The translations under genes and the position numbers were made by a program. Positions 6,848 to 14,290 of a stretch of 14,290 nt of DNA are shown here, one piece after another. Numbering within the stretch: the stretch's first letter is position 1; every line of letters starts with the position of its first letter. Under the pieces are notes generated by a model, which was not told the origin of the DNA, searched no databases, and saw nothing but the letters and a program-made list of their open reading frames with translations. The DNA comes from Planctomycetaceae bacterium TMED10 (GTDB lineage: Bacteria; Planctomycetota; Planctomycetia; Pirellulales; UBA7805): contig NHBP01000008.1 in assembly GCA_002168195.1 (NCBI GenBank), forward strand, positions 140,757-155,046, given 5' to 3'.

Positions 6848-8365
6848 TTACCGCCGCCAAGAGATCCAATGCGACAGCAACCACTTTATTCGTGGGGTCA
6901 ATCGCGTGCGATTATATTGATCTCCAAGACGGCGAAATATTTCCCCCTCGGTGGGATAAGGAAAAATCGTATTAGCCATACTTTTTAAACCGATGCCATT
7001 TGTCATCGCCATCGATAACACACCAATCAACTCGCCTGCCCGTTTACCGACAGCCGTCCCACCAAGAATTTTATCAGAGTGTCGGCGGACATAAACCTTA
7101 ACAAAACCCTCAGTATCTCCATCCAGTACACAGCGATCGACTTCACTAAGAGATTGCACAAAAGTATCCAATTTTATCCCCAGCTTATTGGCTGTCTGGG
7201 GCTGGATACCGATCTGGGCGATTTCAGGAGACGTGTATGTGGACCAAGGAATATGGAGTTGGCTTGCGCGTCCGCGAAGGCCTAGTAATGCATTCCCGAT
7301 AGCAATTCTTGCCAATGCATCTGCAGCGTGGGTAAATTGGTAGGCAGAGCAAACATCGCCCGCTGCATAAATCCGACGATTTGTCGTTCGTAAGCGATCA
7401 TCAACTTGGATGCCACGCACCGGCTCATAATTAATTTTAGCTGCCTCAAGATTAAGTCCTTCAATATTTGCTCGACGCCCCGTAGCGAGCAGTACCTGAT
7501 CAACATTAATCTGTAAATTGTTTTTCTGCAGCTGCGCAGAAATATGTACTCCATCCGATTGGGGATGAAACTCAATGTTTTGTGCCCCGTTAATAAGATG
7601 CACGCCATCCCGACCAAGAGCGTTTGCCACAAGAGTCGCAGCTTCTTGGTCCTCACGGGGAAGAATACTGGAGGAGGAATCAAAGAGAGTGACATCGGAT
7701 CCAAAGCGAGCAAAAGCCTGCGCAAGTTCACAACCAATCGGTCCGCCACCGATAATTCCCAACCGCCGCGGTAATTTTCGCAAGGAAAAAATTGTCTGAC
7801 TTGTCAAAGCATTTATTTTATCTACACCTTTAATCGGTGGAATATTCGGTCGAGCACCCGTGGCAATGATTGCCCGCTTAAAACGCATAGAACTTCCATC
7901 GATAGATACCGATTTTGGGCCCGCGAACTCTGCGGTGCCAAAAAATATATCAACTCCAAGGCGAGAGAATCGATCGACGGAGTCATTACGGCTGATATCT
8001 GCTCTCAATCGTCTCATACGTTCCATGACGGAATGGAAATCAACCCTCGCAGCTTGATTGATTTGGATACCGTAGTCGGCGGCTTTCGAAAAAGATGCCG
8101 CGATTCGTGAAGACTGGAGGATTGCTTTTGAAGGTACACATCCGGTATTGAGACAGTCACCCCCTAAAGCTTCTCGTTCAATCAACGCCACGCGAGCCCC
8201 AAGGCCCGCTGCTCCAGCAGCACTCACTAAGCCTGCCGTTCCTCCCCCAAGCACTACCAAATCGTAACAACCGGATGGAACCTTATTGGTTCGACCATCC
8301 GGTTTTACGTTACTCGCGAGCCGGTCTTCATTGGGGTCAGTATTTGACGATGTCGAAGTCTCCAA
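6848..8365 (-). CDS. FAD-dependent pyridine nucleotide-disulfide oxidoreductase (dihydrolipoamide dehydrogenase/MerA-like)
   Basis: This flavoprotein of about 505 residues belongs to the group I disulfide reductase family. The first Rossmann motif is LVVLGGGTAGL (residues 37-46). The redox-active disulfide is GGDCLNTGCVPSK, C71 and C76. An NAD(P)H-binding motif, LGIIGGGPIGCELA, follows, then the FAD motif AAGDVCSAYQFTHAA and a dimerisation domain. Where lipoamide dehydrogenase has the catalytic HxHPT, this protein has FPYPTEGE: Tyr replaces His, as in mercuric reductase. Yet it lacks both the MerA C-terminal cysteine pair and an N-terminal HMA domain, so it is neither a standard Lpd nor MerA; the physiological substrate is unknown. 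The longest frame starts at a TTG at 8386, but AGGAG lies 7 nt before the TTG at 8363-8365, so I start there. The first 30 residues are low-complexity. It appears to be the first gene of the operon with thuA- and larA-like genes. Confidence 0.9.
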   Translation of the reverse strand: METSTSSNTDPNEDRLASNVKPDGRTNKVPSGCYDLVVLGGGTAGLVSAAGAAGLGARVALIEREALGGDCLNTGCVPSKAILQSSRIAASFSKAADYGIQINQAARVDFHSVMERMRRLRADISRNDSVDRFSRLGVDIFFGTAEFAGPKSVSIDGSSMRFKRAIIATGARPNIPPIKGVDKINALTSQTIFSLRKLPRRLGIIGGGPIGCELAQAFARFGSDVTLFDSSSSILPREDQEAATLVANALGRDGVHLINGAQNIEFHPQSDGVHISAQLQKNNLQINVDQVLLATGRRANIEGLNLEAAKINYEPVRGIQVDDRLRTTNRRIYAAGDVCSAYQFTHAADALARIAIGNALLGLRGRASQLHIPWSTYTSPEIAQIGIQPQTANKLGIKLDTFVQSLSEVDRCVLDGDTEGFVKVYVRRHSDKILGGTAVGKRAGELIGVLSMAMTNGIGLKSMANTIFPYPTEGEIFRRLGDQYNRTRLTPRIKWLLSHWISWRR

Positions 8366-8580
8366 CGCGGCTCTCCTGGGAAACAAGAAACGAGAAAGGG
8401 CAGGCTCTTATTTTCGGTCTTAGTCGGCAAAAAGACAGACTGCATCGTCGAACAGAGCAAAAAATAGCCCCAAAAACCATCTAAATAAATCATTTTGACA
8501 TCTTTTCGGTCCCTGGACCAACCGTGTCCACCTCGTAGCGAAATTAAAGAACAGCAATCAAAACCCAGGGAGGAAGAACA
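8366..8580. promoter_or_regulatory. Divergent intergenic region with short overlapping palindromes
   Basis: This gap separates the minus-strand oxidoreductase operon from the plus-strand sigma factor gene, so it must contain both promoters. At 8509-8520 GGTCC and GGACC form a 5-bp inverted repeat with a 2-nt centre. It overlaps a second one, TGGAC (8515-8519) and GTCCA (8527-8531), with a 7-nt spacer. These could be operator half-sites. A TTGACA at 8496-8501 has no matching -10 element at 16-18 nt, so no housekeeping promoter is claimed. A strong Shine-Dalgarno, GGGAGGAAG, precedes the sigma gene. Confidence 0.45.
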
Positions 8581-9210
8581 ATGCGAGCTACCTTTTCAAA
8601 CCACGATGATCAAAGAACAGAATCTACGCTTATGGAGGCATTTTATCGTGGTGAGGATTCCGCGCTCAATGTCCTTGCCGATCGACTTCATCCACAACTC
8701 CGGGGCCTCGCGCTTTCCCGCATACCTCGGAGCGAAGTTGGTCGATACCAACTAGCCGAAGACCTGGTCCAGGACACCTTAATGAAAGTCGCGGGAACGA
8801 AGAATCGCCCACTGAGCCGTTGGCAACCTGGAAAGAGTACGGTCTCTACATGGATAGGAACGATTCTAAAAAACGTAATCTACAGCCATCTGCGAACACG
8901 AAAAAATAGAATCCGAGTAACCACTGACCTCTGGTCTGAATCGAGCGACAACGAGAATGAACGATTTGAAAATAGTCTCGTCGATTACCGGCTCATAACC
9001 TCGAACCAAGGTTTATTAGCAGAGAGTGAACGAAAGAACTGGCACCAAGCCATCGATTCCCTACCCCAGGAATTTCATGTACTCATCACGATGCAATTAG
9101 AAGGCAAGAGTCATCGAGAAATAGCATCTAGTTTGGGAATGTCTCGGTCAACGGTGACTTATCGCATCAAAAATGCTACGAAGCTTTTAAGGAAGGCCGC
9201 TGCAGCCTGA
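8581..9210 (+). CDS. ECF-type RNA polymerase sigma factor
   Basis: This 209-residue sigma-70 family protein contains only regions 2 and 4, the ECF layout. Region 2 covers about residues 20-110: the helix LAEDLVQDTLMKVAG is the core-binding 2.2 element and STWIGTILKNVIYSHLRTRKNR is the 2.3-2.4 DNA-melting and -10 reading part. A polar linker (residues 115-140) follows. Region 4 covers about residues 145-205, with IDSLPQEFHVLITMQLEGKS and the helix-turn-helix HREIASSLGMSRSTVTYRIKNA that reads the -35. The ATG is well supported by GGGAGGAAG about 5 nt upstream. No anti-sigma factor follows directly; the next gene is a WYL regulator. The large helical linker is unremarkable for the family. The group within ECF factors cannot be decided by eye, and its regulon is unknown, though the downstream plus-strand genes are candidates. 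Confidence 0.93.
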   Translation: MRATFSNHDDQRTESTLMEAFYRGEDSALNVLADRLHPQLRGLALSRIPRSEVGRYQLAEDLVQDTLMKVAGTKNRPLSRWQPGKSTVSTWIGTILKNVIYSHLRTRKNRIRVTTDLWSESSDNENERFENSLVDYRLITSNQGLLAESERKNWHQAIDSLPQEFHVLITMQLEGKSHREIASSLGMSRSTVTYRIKNATKLLRKAAAA

Positions 9211-9242
9211 ATGATCGTGTTCCAACCGATTCCCTTTCGATC

Positions 9243-9270
9243 CAAAACAATTTAAAATTTAATTGTTTTG
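9243..9270. promoter_or_regulatory. 28-bp interrupted palindrome upstream of WYL gene, possible operator
   Basis: CAAAACAATT (9243-9252) and AATTGTTTTG (9261-9270) are perfect 10-bp reverse complements separated by 8 AT-only bases. The site ends 20 nt before the WYL start and 10 nt before its AAAGGA ribosome-binding site. An AT-rich stem with no T-tract after it makes a poor intrinsic terminator. A binding site for the adjacent WYL regulator (autoregulation) is the more natural reading, but that is inference. Confidence 0.6.
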
Positions 9271-9290
9271 CTCAAAAGAAAGGATTGTTG

Positions 9291-10340
9291 ATGGCACCAT
9301 CCATGCAGCGCGGAAAACAGACGGCACGACAGTTTAAGGTGTTAGAGCTACTCGAAAATTCACGTTTCGGAATGACTACGCGTGAAATCCGGGACGAGGC
9401 AATCGAATCACTTGGCCTTTCGTCGCTACACGAAAAGACAATTAAAAGAGATTTAGAGCATTGGCGACAACTCGGCTATCCCATCGAGCAGCACAACACA
9501 GCAAATCCCGAACGGCCGAAAATCTGGATTCTTGATAAAACGCGCCGAAAAATTCCTCGCCTACCGATTGGTGTTGTGGAGTTACTTGCCTTCTCTGCAG
9601 GAAGAGAGCTTCTTTACCCGTTAGCAGGCACACCCTACTGGGACGGGATTCAACGACTTTGGGAACGTATGCGAGATAGCACGTCACCGGAAGTTCTCGC
9701 ACACCTGGACCGCCAACGTGCCGGATTGATTGTGCGGGGCCATGGACCGGGTAACTACGCCAACAAAGAGGGAATACTTTCCTCACTCAACCGGGCCACA
9801 TTCGAGCATCGATTGATAAAAGTCCGTTACAAAGGACTTGGTAAAGATCGCTCCAGAAGCCGCACTATTGCGCCCCATGCAATCTGTTTCTTTGATGGTA
9901 GCATCTATATCCTAGCAGCGGACGTGAATGCGGCGACTGATCAAACACATCCCGAGGGGCCCATCAAGTCTTTCAAGCTAGATCGTATTGCAGCGGTTTC
10001 TTTTTTAGATCGTCGATTTATTCCTCAAAACAACTTCGACCCTGAAGCACATTTTGACAATAGCATTGGTATTTTCCATCACGACAAGCCGAAAAAATTC
10101 CGCATCCGAGTCGAAAAGCAGTTTGCGGAACTTGCCGAGGAAATTTTAAAACATCGACAACAGCGAATTCGTGAACAGAAAGACGGTGCGGTTGTGATAG
10201 AAATCGAAGCTGCATACGAGGAAGAAATCATCCCGAGAGTTTTATCGTTAGGTGAACACGCAGAAATTTTGTCCCCCAAATCCTGTCGAGAAAAAATGGT
10301 GAAATTAGCAAAGAGATTGCTCACAAAATACCGGAACTAA
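9291..10340 (+). CDS. WYL-domain transcriptional regulator with N-terminal HTH
   Basis: This 349-residue cytoplasmic regulator has three parts. A winged helix-turn-helix occupies about residues 8-75 (QTARQFKVLELLENS, then TTREIRDEA and HEKTIKRDLEHWRQLGYPI, a typical YafY/DeoR-like recognition region). A WYL domain lies at about residues 160-245 (LIKVRYKGLGK, TIAPHAICFFDGSIYILAAD), where the WYL tripeptide reads YIL. A C-terminal WCX extension follows (SIGIFHHDKPKKFRIRVE to the end), expected to mediate oligomerisation. WYL proteins sense ligands, often nucleic acid or nucleotide, and regulate stress or defence genes; the ligand here is unknown. Two in-frame TTGs precede the ATG at 9291; AAAGGA sits 6 nt before that ATG, which decides the start. 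It lies 80 nt after the sigma factor gene and carries the palindrome at 9243-9270 in front. Confidence 0.92.
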   Translation: MAPSMQRGKQTARQFKVLELLENSRFGMTTREIRDEAIESLGLSSLHEKTIKRDLEHWRQLGYPIEQHNTANPERPKIWILDKTRRKIPRLPIGVVELLAFSAGRELLYPLAGTPYWDGIQRLWERMRDSTSPEVLAHLDRQRAGLIVRGHGPGNYANKEGILSSLNRATFEHRLIKVRYKGLGKDRSRSRTIAPHAICFFDGSIYILAADVNAATDQTHPEGPIKSFKLDRIAAVSFLDRRFIPQNNFDPEAHFDNSIGIFHHDKPKKFRIRVEKQFAELAEEILKHRQQRIREQKDGAVVIEIEAAYEEEIIPRVLSLGEHAEILSPKSCREKMVKLAKRLLTKYRN

Positions 10341-10451
10341 CCGGTGAGTATTTTCTTTTATAGATTGTCGCTACATGCTTGTCTTATGAATCCATCCGCT
10401 TGTGGATATACTGGACGGGGACACAGTCATCCAGAGACACCTATCAATAAA

Positions 10452-12497
10452 ATGCACAACAAAATTTCACGAATATCGTTTTTATTTTTCGTTGCGGTGA
10501 ATAGTTGCCAGTTGCTTGTGCCTGCTTCTTTGATCGGCGAAGAGAACATACGGCAGTCTTCGATAGACCTGAAGTCGATTTCTCTCGAAAAGATTAACGG
10601 CGAAGTTCAGTCATTTGGCTCGCTAACGGATAAAGAATATTTGGTTGTCGTTTTTATTGGCAACGAGTGTCCACTGGCAAAAATTTATCTACCGCGCATC
10701 GGCACCCTCGCCCACCAGTATCAGGATGTGGCAGAAATAGTGGGTGTGAACTCCAATAGCCAAGACACGGTTGAGGAAATCAAAGAATTCGTGCGGCGGA
10801 ATGCGGTTTCTTTTCCAGTTTATAAAGATGCACAAGGTCAATTGGCTGATACGCTCAATGCAAAAAGAACTCCAGAGGTTTTTGTTATTCAGCGAGACGG
10901 TAAGGTACTTTATCAAGGACGCATTGATGACCAATACGGAGTGGGTTATGCCCGTGAGGCAGCGGGGGAAGAATATCTGAGAAACGCTCTGGCCCAGCTG
11001 CGTCAGGCTCGTCCGATAAGCATTCCACGTACACAACCAGTTGGATGTTTCATTGGCCGAATGCAATCTGCCATCAATCCAGTGGGAAAAATTACCTATC
11101 ACAATAAGATAGGCGCAATTGTCCAAAAACATTGTGTGGAATGTCACAAAGAGGGTGAAATTGGCCCCTTTGCGCTCACAAACTACGACGATGTGGCCGT
11201 CTGGTCGGAAACCATCGGCGAAGTTATTGAACAAGGTCGCATGCCACCCTGGCATGCGAATCCTGCATATGGATCTTTTTCGAATACACGACGTATGAGC
11301 CCCGAAGAGCAGAGTGCGATCTTCCAATGGATAAAAGATGGTTGCCCTCAAGGGCCTGCAGATCATCCACCGACAAACACAAAATCGATTTCCGGATGGC
11401 AATCAGAAAAAGTCCCGGATCTGATTCTACCTATGCGTGAAAAACCATTTACTGTGCCTGCAGATGGTACGGTTGAGTATCAATACTTCGTGGTTGACCC
11501 AGGATTTACAGAAGATCGGTGGGTGACCGCCGCGGAAGTCGTTCCTGGAAATCGCAGTGTCGTTCATCACGCCATCGTTTTTATTAGTGCTCCAGATCAA
11601 CAAAATCTAGACAGTTACGGCTGGCTATCCGCATATGTACCAGGGCAGCGGTTAACTCCTTTAAAACCGGGCCAAGCACGGAAGATCCCCGCTGGAAGTC
11701 GATTTATTTTTCAAATGCATTACACGCCCAATGGATCGATCCAAGAAGACCAGACGAAAATTGGACTCACCTTTACTAGTCCGGATAACGTTGACGAAGA
11801 GATGATTACACTCATTTCGGCCAACCGACATTTTAAAATTCCACCGGGAATCGATAGCCACCGTGTTGATTCGATTCTGACCGAGTTTCCCCAAGATGCA
11901 AAACTTACTGCGCTTACACCCCACATGCATTTGCGGGGAAAATCTTTTCGAATTATTCATCGTGATAAATCGAACAATAAAACAATCCTCCTGGATGTTC
12001 CCCAATACGATTTCAATTGGCAGCATGTTTACCGACTGAAAACTCCTTTGTCTTTAAATAGCGCAAAACAAATAGAATGCACCGCACACTTCGATAACTC
12101 AGAAAATAATGTAGTCAATCCCGATGCGACATCCACGGTTAGGTGGGGAGATCAAAGTTGGGAGGAAATGATGATTGCATTTTTTGAAATATCCGTCCCT
12201 CGAAATCAAAACGGACATGAAGAGCAAAAAAGTGAAGAGCAAAAGCAAGATCAACGACAATACGTTCAAGCAACCCAACTAGCAGAAGCATGGATGAGAA
12301 AATGGGACCATAACCTGGACTCCCTTGTTCAAAGGGACGAGGTTAGTGAATCTTTTCGGCGATTTGCCTTCTCAAAAATAGATCGAAATTACGATCAGGA
12401 AATCAGCTTAGAAGAAACCATCTCTTATATTTCAGACACCCTCTCAGAAGAAAAACAGCAAGAAGACATTCGCAGACAACTTGACCAGCTTAAATAA
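10452..12497 (+). CDS. Secreted redoxin / cytochrome c / type II copper monooxygenase-like fusion with C-terminal EF-hands
   Basis: This roughly 681-residue exported protein has four modules. Residues 1-30 are a signal peptide. A thioredoxin/AhpC-TSA domain (about 45-195) carries a single cysteine, C73 in NECPLAK. A c-type heme site follows, C228-V-E-C231-H232, with M264 in RMPPWH as possible axial ligand. A domain like the two-copper peptidylglycine monooxygenase core has all expected ligands: H372-H373 and H423 (first copper), H491-M492-H493 and M573 in WEEMMIAFF (second). The tail has two EF-hand loops, D619-N621-D623-E630 and D644-N646-D648-E655, for Ca2+. It likely performs periplasmic oxidative chemistry; substrate unknown. 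A GTG at 10344 would begin the open frame, but a clean signal peptide starts only at ATG 10452, which lacks a good Shine-Dalgarno. It lies 111 nt after the WYL gene. Domain calls are firm; function is inferred. Confidence 0.92.
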   Translation: MHNKISRISFLFFVAVNSCQLLVPASLIGEENIRQSSIDLKSISLEKINGEVQSFGSLTDKEYLVVVFIGNECPLAKIYLPRIGTLAHQYQDVAEIVGVNSNSQDTVEEIKEFVRRNAVSFPVYKDAQGQLADTLNAKRTPEVFVIQRDGKVLYQGRIDDQYGVGYAREAAGEEYLRNALAQLRQARPISIPRTQPVGCFIGRMQSAINPVGKITYHNKIGAIVQKHCVECHKEGEIGPFALTNYDDVAVWSETIGEVIEQGRMPPWHANPAYGSFSNTRRMSPEEQSAIFQWIKDGCPQGPADHPPTNTKSISGWQSEKVPDLILPMREKPFTVPADGTVEYQYFVVDPGFTEDRWVTAAEVVPGNRSVVHHAIVFISAPDQQNLDSYGWLSAYVPGQRLTPLKPGQARKIPAGSRFIFQMHYTPNGSIQEDQTKIGLTFTSPDNVDEEMITLISANRHFKIPPGIDSHRVDSILTEFPQDAKLTALTPHMHLRGKSFRIIHRDKSNNKTILLDVPQYDFNWQHVYRLKTPLSLNSAKQIECTAHFDNSENNVVNPDATSTVRWGDQSWEEMMIAFFEISVPRNQNGHEEQKSEEQKQDQRQYVQATQLAEAWMRKWDHNLDSLVQRDEVSESFRRFAFSKIDRNYDQEISLEETISYISDTLSEEKQQEDIRRQLDQLK

Positions 12498-12518
12498 ATA
12501 TTTGTTACCATGTGATTA

Positions 12519-12541
12519 CATTATGGTGCTTGGTCATAATG
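12519..12541. repeat. Perfect 7-bp inverted repeat between redox fusion gene and MMPL gene
   Basis: CATTATG (12519-12525) and CATAATG (12535-12541) are exact reverse complements around a 9-nt spacer, in the 90-nt gap between the two genes. The stem is AT-rich and no T-tract follows, so an intrinsic terminator is unlikely. An operator or weak processing hairpin is possible; chance cannot be excluded at this length. Confidence 0.4.
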
Positions 12542-12587
12542 AAACGTGATATGAGGGCTTCTCGTCAGATCTCTTTTACAGGTTATT

Positions 12588-14290
12588 GTGAAATTAGTAG
12601 CACGTTATGCCGAGTGGGTTATCAAATACCCAAAAACAATTTGGGTCATAGTTCTAGTGATCAGTTTACTAGCGCTATGGCCGAATTTCTGGGCAAAACC
12701 AAAGGCTGCCCACATACCACTGCAGGATTTCGAACTAACGAAAGAAGTTGCGGGTAGTGACACGTTTCGACCCGATCGGGCCGACAGTTTTCTGGTAATT
12801 CAAACACCCGATCTATTCACGCCGAAATCCATCAACGCAATCCGAAGTTTGATTTCGAAGATTGAAAGTCTGCCTTCAATCAAGAGCGTGTTCTGGATTG
12901 AAGATATTCCCCCGCTCAACATGTTTGGTCTCCCCCCTGCATGGCTTCCGGATGAGCATGCAGCGAATGCCGAGTATGAGGCGGCAAAAAAACGTATTTT
13001 GGCCCACCCGTTGGTCTACGGCCAACTTATTTCTCCCGACGCGAAGACCTTACTCTTACCGATCCGGTACGATTGGATGGGAATCCAAGAAGATGAAGAT
13101 TGCACCGAAAACCTACTTAATGTATGCCGTGTTGCAGTCGCAGCGTTTCCCCCCGCGCAAATTAAAATTAGTCTTACTGGGCGAGTTCCCCTCTATCTTG
13201 CCGCACAAAAAGCATTTCGATCCAACCACCTAAAGTTTCAAATTATTAGCTATGTATTAGTGTTTGTGATAGCGACACTTCTTTTTCGAGATGTTGCCAC
13301 CATCATTATTGTGGGTGCAGTACCGGCAATGAGTATGTTTTGGACCGCCGGAGCGCTCAATTGGTTTTCCATTCAGAGCAATGATTTAACAACTGTTGTC
13401 CTTCCAGTATTAATAACGATGGTTGGCTTGACTGATGGTGTGCACCTCATCGTGGTATTGCGAAAACAATGGAAAGCGACGGAACAACGTTTTCAGGCAT
13501 TACGTAATGCAATTGCGCACGTTGGCGTAGCTTGTCTCCTGACATCTATTACAACCGCCATCGGATTCGCTTCTTTATTAATGGCAAGGTCGACACCAAT
13601 TCGCGACTTTGGGCTTGCATGTAGTGTGGGTGTATTGGTGACATTTGTTGCCGTACTAACAATTATTCCCGGACTCTCGATGTCCATTCTGGGTAAATAC
13701 ATCAGTCATCAGCAAGCGAGTAAACGAAATATCAAACTTAAACAACTACAACGTTTTCTGGCATTTATTTTATCCAACTATCGCACAGTCAGTATTTTAG
13801 GTGCGGTTTTAACTACGATTTGTATCGCTGTTTCGTTATCGCTGAAACCGGATGCCCGCACGATCAATGCACTTCCGGCAAACAGTCCAGCAACCATTGC
13901 TTTAAAGCACTGCAACACCTCTATCGGTGGAATTGACTTTGTAAAAATCAACGGTGAGTTACCAGAAATAAATTCACAAAACGACTTTAATATCATTCGG
14001 TTAATCAGCGAAATAAACGCGTTTGTCTCCCAGGAGCCGCTTTTAAGTCATCCCTTGTCGATCCAGACATTATTAGATTCACTCGGCAAAAGACCATCTT
14101 CGAATTCAATGGACTATGTCGAATTACTTCCACCCGGCATCCGCAATGCTTTTTTGAATCCAGATCAAAATCAGATTCAGATATATATCCGCACACAAGA
14201 CCTGGGTGCCGCGGTATACTCACCAGTCTTCAAGCGGCTGAACAAAAAGTTAATAAAAATGGAAAATGAATTCCCAGGACTACAACTTAC
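12588..14290 (+). CDS. MMPL/RND-family transporter (3' truncated by window edge)
   Basis: An uninterrupted frame runs from a GTG at 12588 to the window edge, giving 567 visible residues of an RND-superfamily (MMPL-type) inner-membrane protein. AGG lies 5 nt before the GTG, and an in-frame stop 36 nt upstream leaves no better start. The order fits the family: a first membrane helix (WVIVLVISLLALWP, about residues 19-32), a periplasmic domain (about 40-210), then a cluster of helices (about 215-385). The helix-4 motif MVGLTDGVHL carries D283 in the position of the proton-relay acids. The cluster continues through SITTAIGFASLLMARSTPIRDFG, given here in two pieces by residues 315-325 and 326-337. 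A second helix-plus-periplasmic repeat begins near residue 400. MMPL proteins export lipids, hopanoids or other hydrophobic envelope compounds. It follows the redox fusion gene by 90 nt, so shared expression is plausible. Substrate unknown. Confidence 0.88.
   Translation, partial: MKLVARYAEWVIKYPKTIWVIVLVISLLALWPNFWAKPKAAHIPLQDFELTKEVAGSDTFRPDRADSFLVIQTPDLFTPKSINAIRSLISKIESLPSIKSVFWIEDIPPLNMFGLPPAWLPDEHAANAEYEAAKKRILAHPLVYGQLISPDAKTLLLPIRYDWMGIQEDEDCTENLLNVCRVAVAAFPPAQIKISLTGRVPLYLAAQKAFRSNHLKFQIISYVLVFVIATLLFRDVATIIIVGAVPAMSMFWTAGALNWFSIQSNDLTTVVLPVLITMVGLTDGVHLIVVLRKQWKATEQRFQALRNAIAHVGVACLLTSITTAIGFASLLMARSTPIRDFGLACSVGVLVTFVAVLTIIPGLSMSILGKYISHQQASKRNIKLKQLQRFLAFILSNYRTVSILGAVLTTICIAVSLSLKPDARTINALPANSPATIALKHCNTSIGGIDFVKINGELPEINSQNDFNIIRLISEINAFVSQEPLLSHPLSIQTLLDSLGKRPSSNSMDYVELLPPGIRNAFLNPDQNQIQIYIRTQDLGAAVYSPVFKRLNKKLIKMENEFPGLQL

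Noticed and set aside
7282..7749. 155-codon open frame on the minus strand
   Set aside because: It overlaps the oxidoreductase gene in another frame and has no domain or ribosome-binding site of its own.
6848..8365. Mercuric reductase and a mercury-resistance cluster
   Set aside because: The C-terminal cysteine pair and HMA domain are absent and no merR, merT or merP gene is nearby.
8496..8501. TTGACA as a -35 element for the sigma factor gene
   Set aside because: No -10-like hexamer lies 16-18 nt downstream.
10689..11402. 237-codon open frame on the minus strand
   Set aside because: It lies wholly inside the redox fusion gene, opposite a frame with clear heme and redoxin motifs, and its translation shows no recognisable domain.
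12512..12757. 81-codon open frame on the plus strand
   Set aside because: It overlaps the start of the MMPL gene in a different frame; the MMPL frame continues open for 567 codons with family motifs.

Overview
The window looks like chromosomal DNA from a planctomycete, most likely of the Pirellulaceae type. This is inferred from gene content: a secreted ThuA-like protein, a stand-alone LarA-like enzyme, a redoxin/cytochrome c/copper-monooxygenase fusion, an ECF sigma factor followed by a WYL regulator, frequent TTG/GTG starts, weak Shine-Dalgarno sites and moderate GC. No 16S or other taxonomic marker is present, so the assignment is tentative. I see no RNA gene, CRISPR array, insertion sequence or phage gene, and no gap between genes exceeds 300 bases.

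Layout. (1) 1-2070, plus strand: the C-terminal half of a POT-family peptide/H+ symporter whose last extracytoplasmic loop carries a type II secretion GspG-like domain, then 24 nt later a CDF zinc/divalent-cation exporter. (2) 2078-3291, minus strand, convergent with region 1: a Nudix hydrolase followed by an RluA-type pseudouridine synthase. (3) 3292-3421: a short gap with a tandem 10-mer and an inverted repeat. (4) 3422-8365, minus strand: a probable four-gene operon read as flavin disulfide oxidoreductase, ThuA-like secreted protein, LarA-like nickel-pincer racemase/epimerase (ATGA overlap with thuA) and an unrecognised secreted protein. (5) 8366-8580: a divergent promoter region. (6) 8581-14290, plus strand: ECF sigma factor, WYL regulator with a clean 28-bp interrupted palindrome just before it, the secreted redoxin/heme/copper/EF-hand protein, and an MMPL/RND transporter that runs off the right edge.

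How they may work together (inference). The minus-strand operon has the look of an uncharacterised sugar-acid or 2-hydroxy-acid pathway: a cofactor-dependent epimerase translationally coupled to a ThuA protein, with a flavin oxidoreductase upstream. The plus-strand block pairs two regulators with an exported oxidative enzyme and an envelope transporter, suggesting envelope-stress or cell-surface oxidative chemistry. The most unusual items are the POT-GspG fusion, the four-module redox protein with C-terminal EF-hands, and the ThuA-LarA coupled operon.
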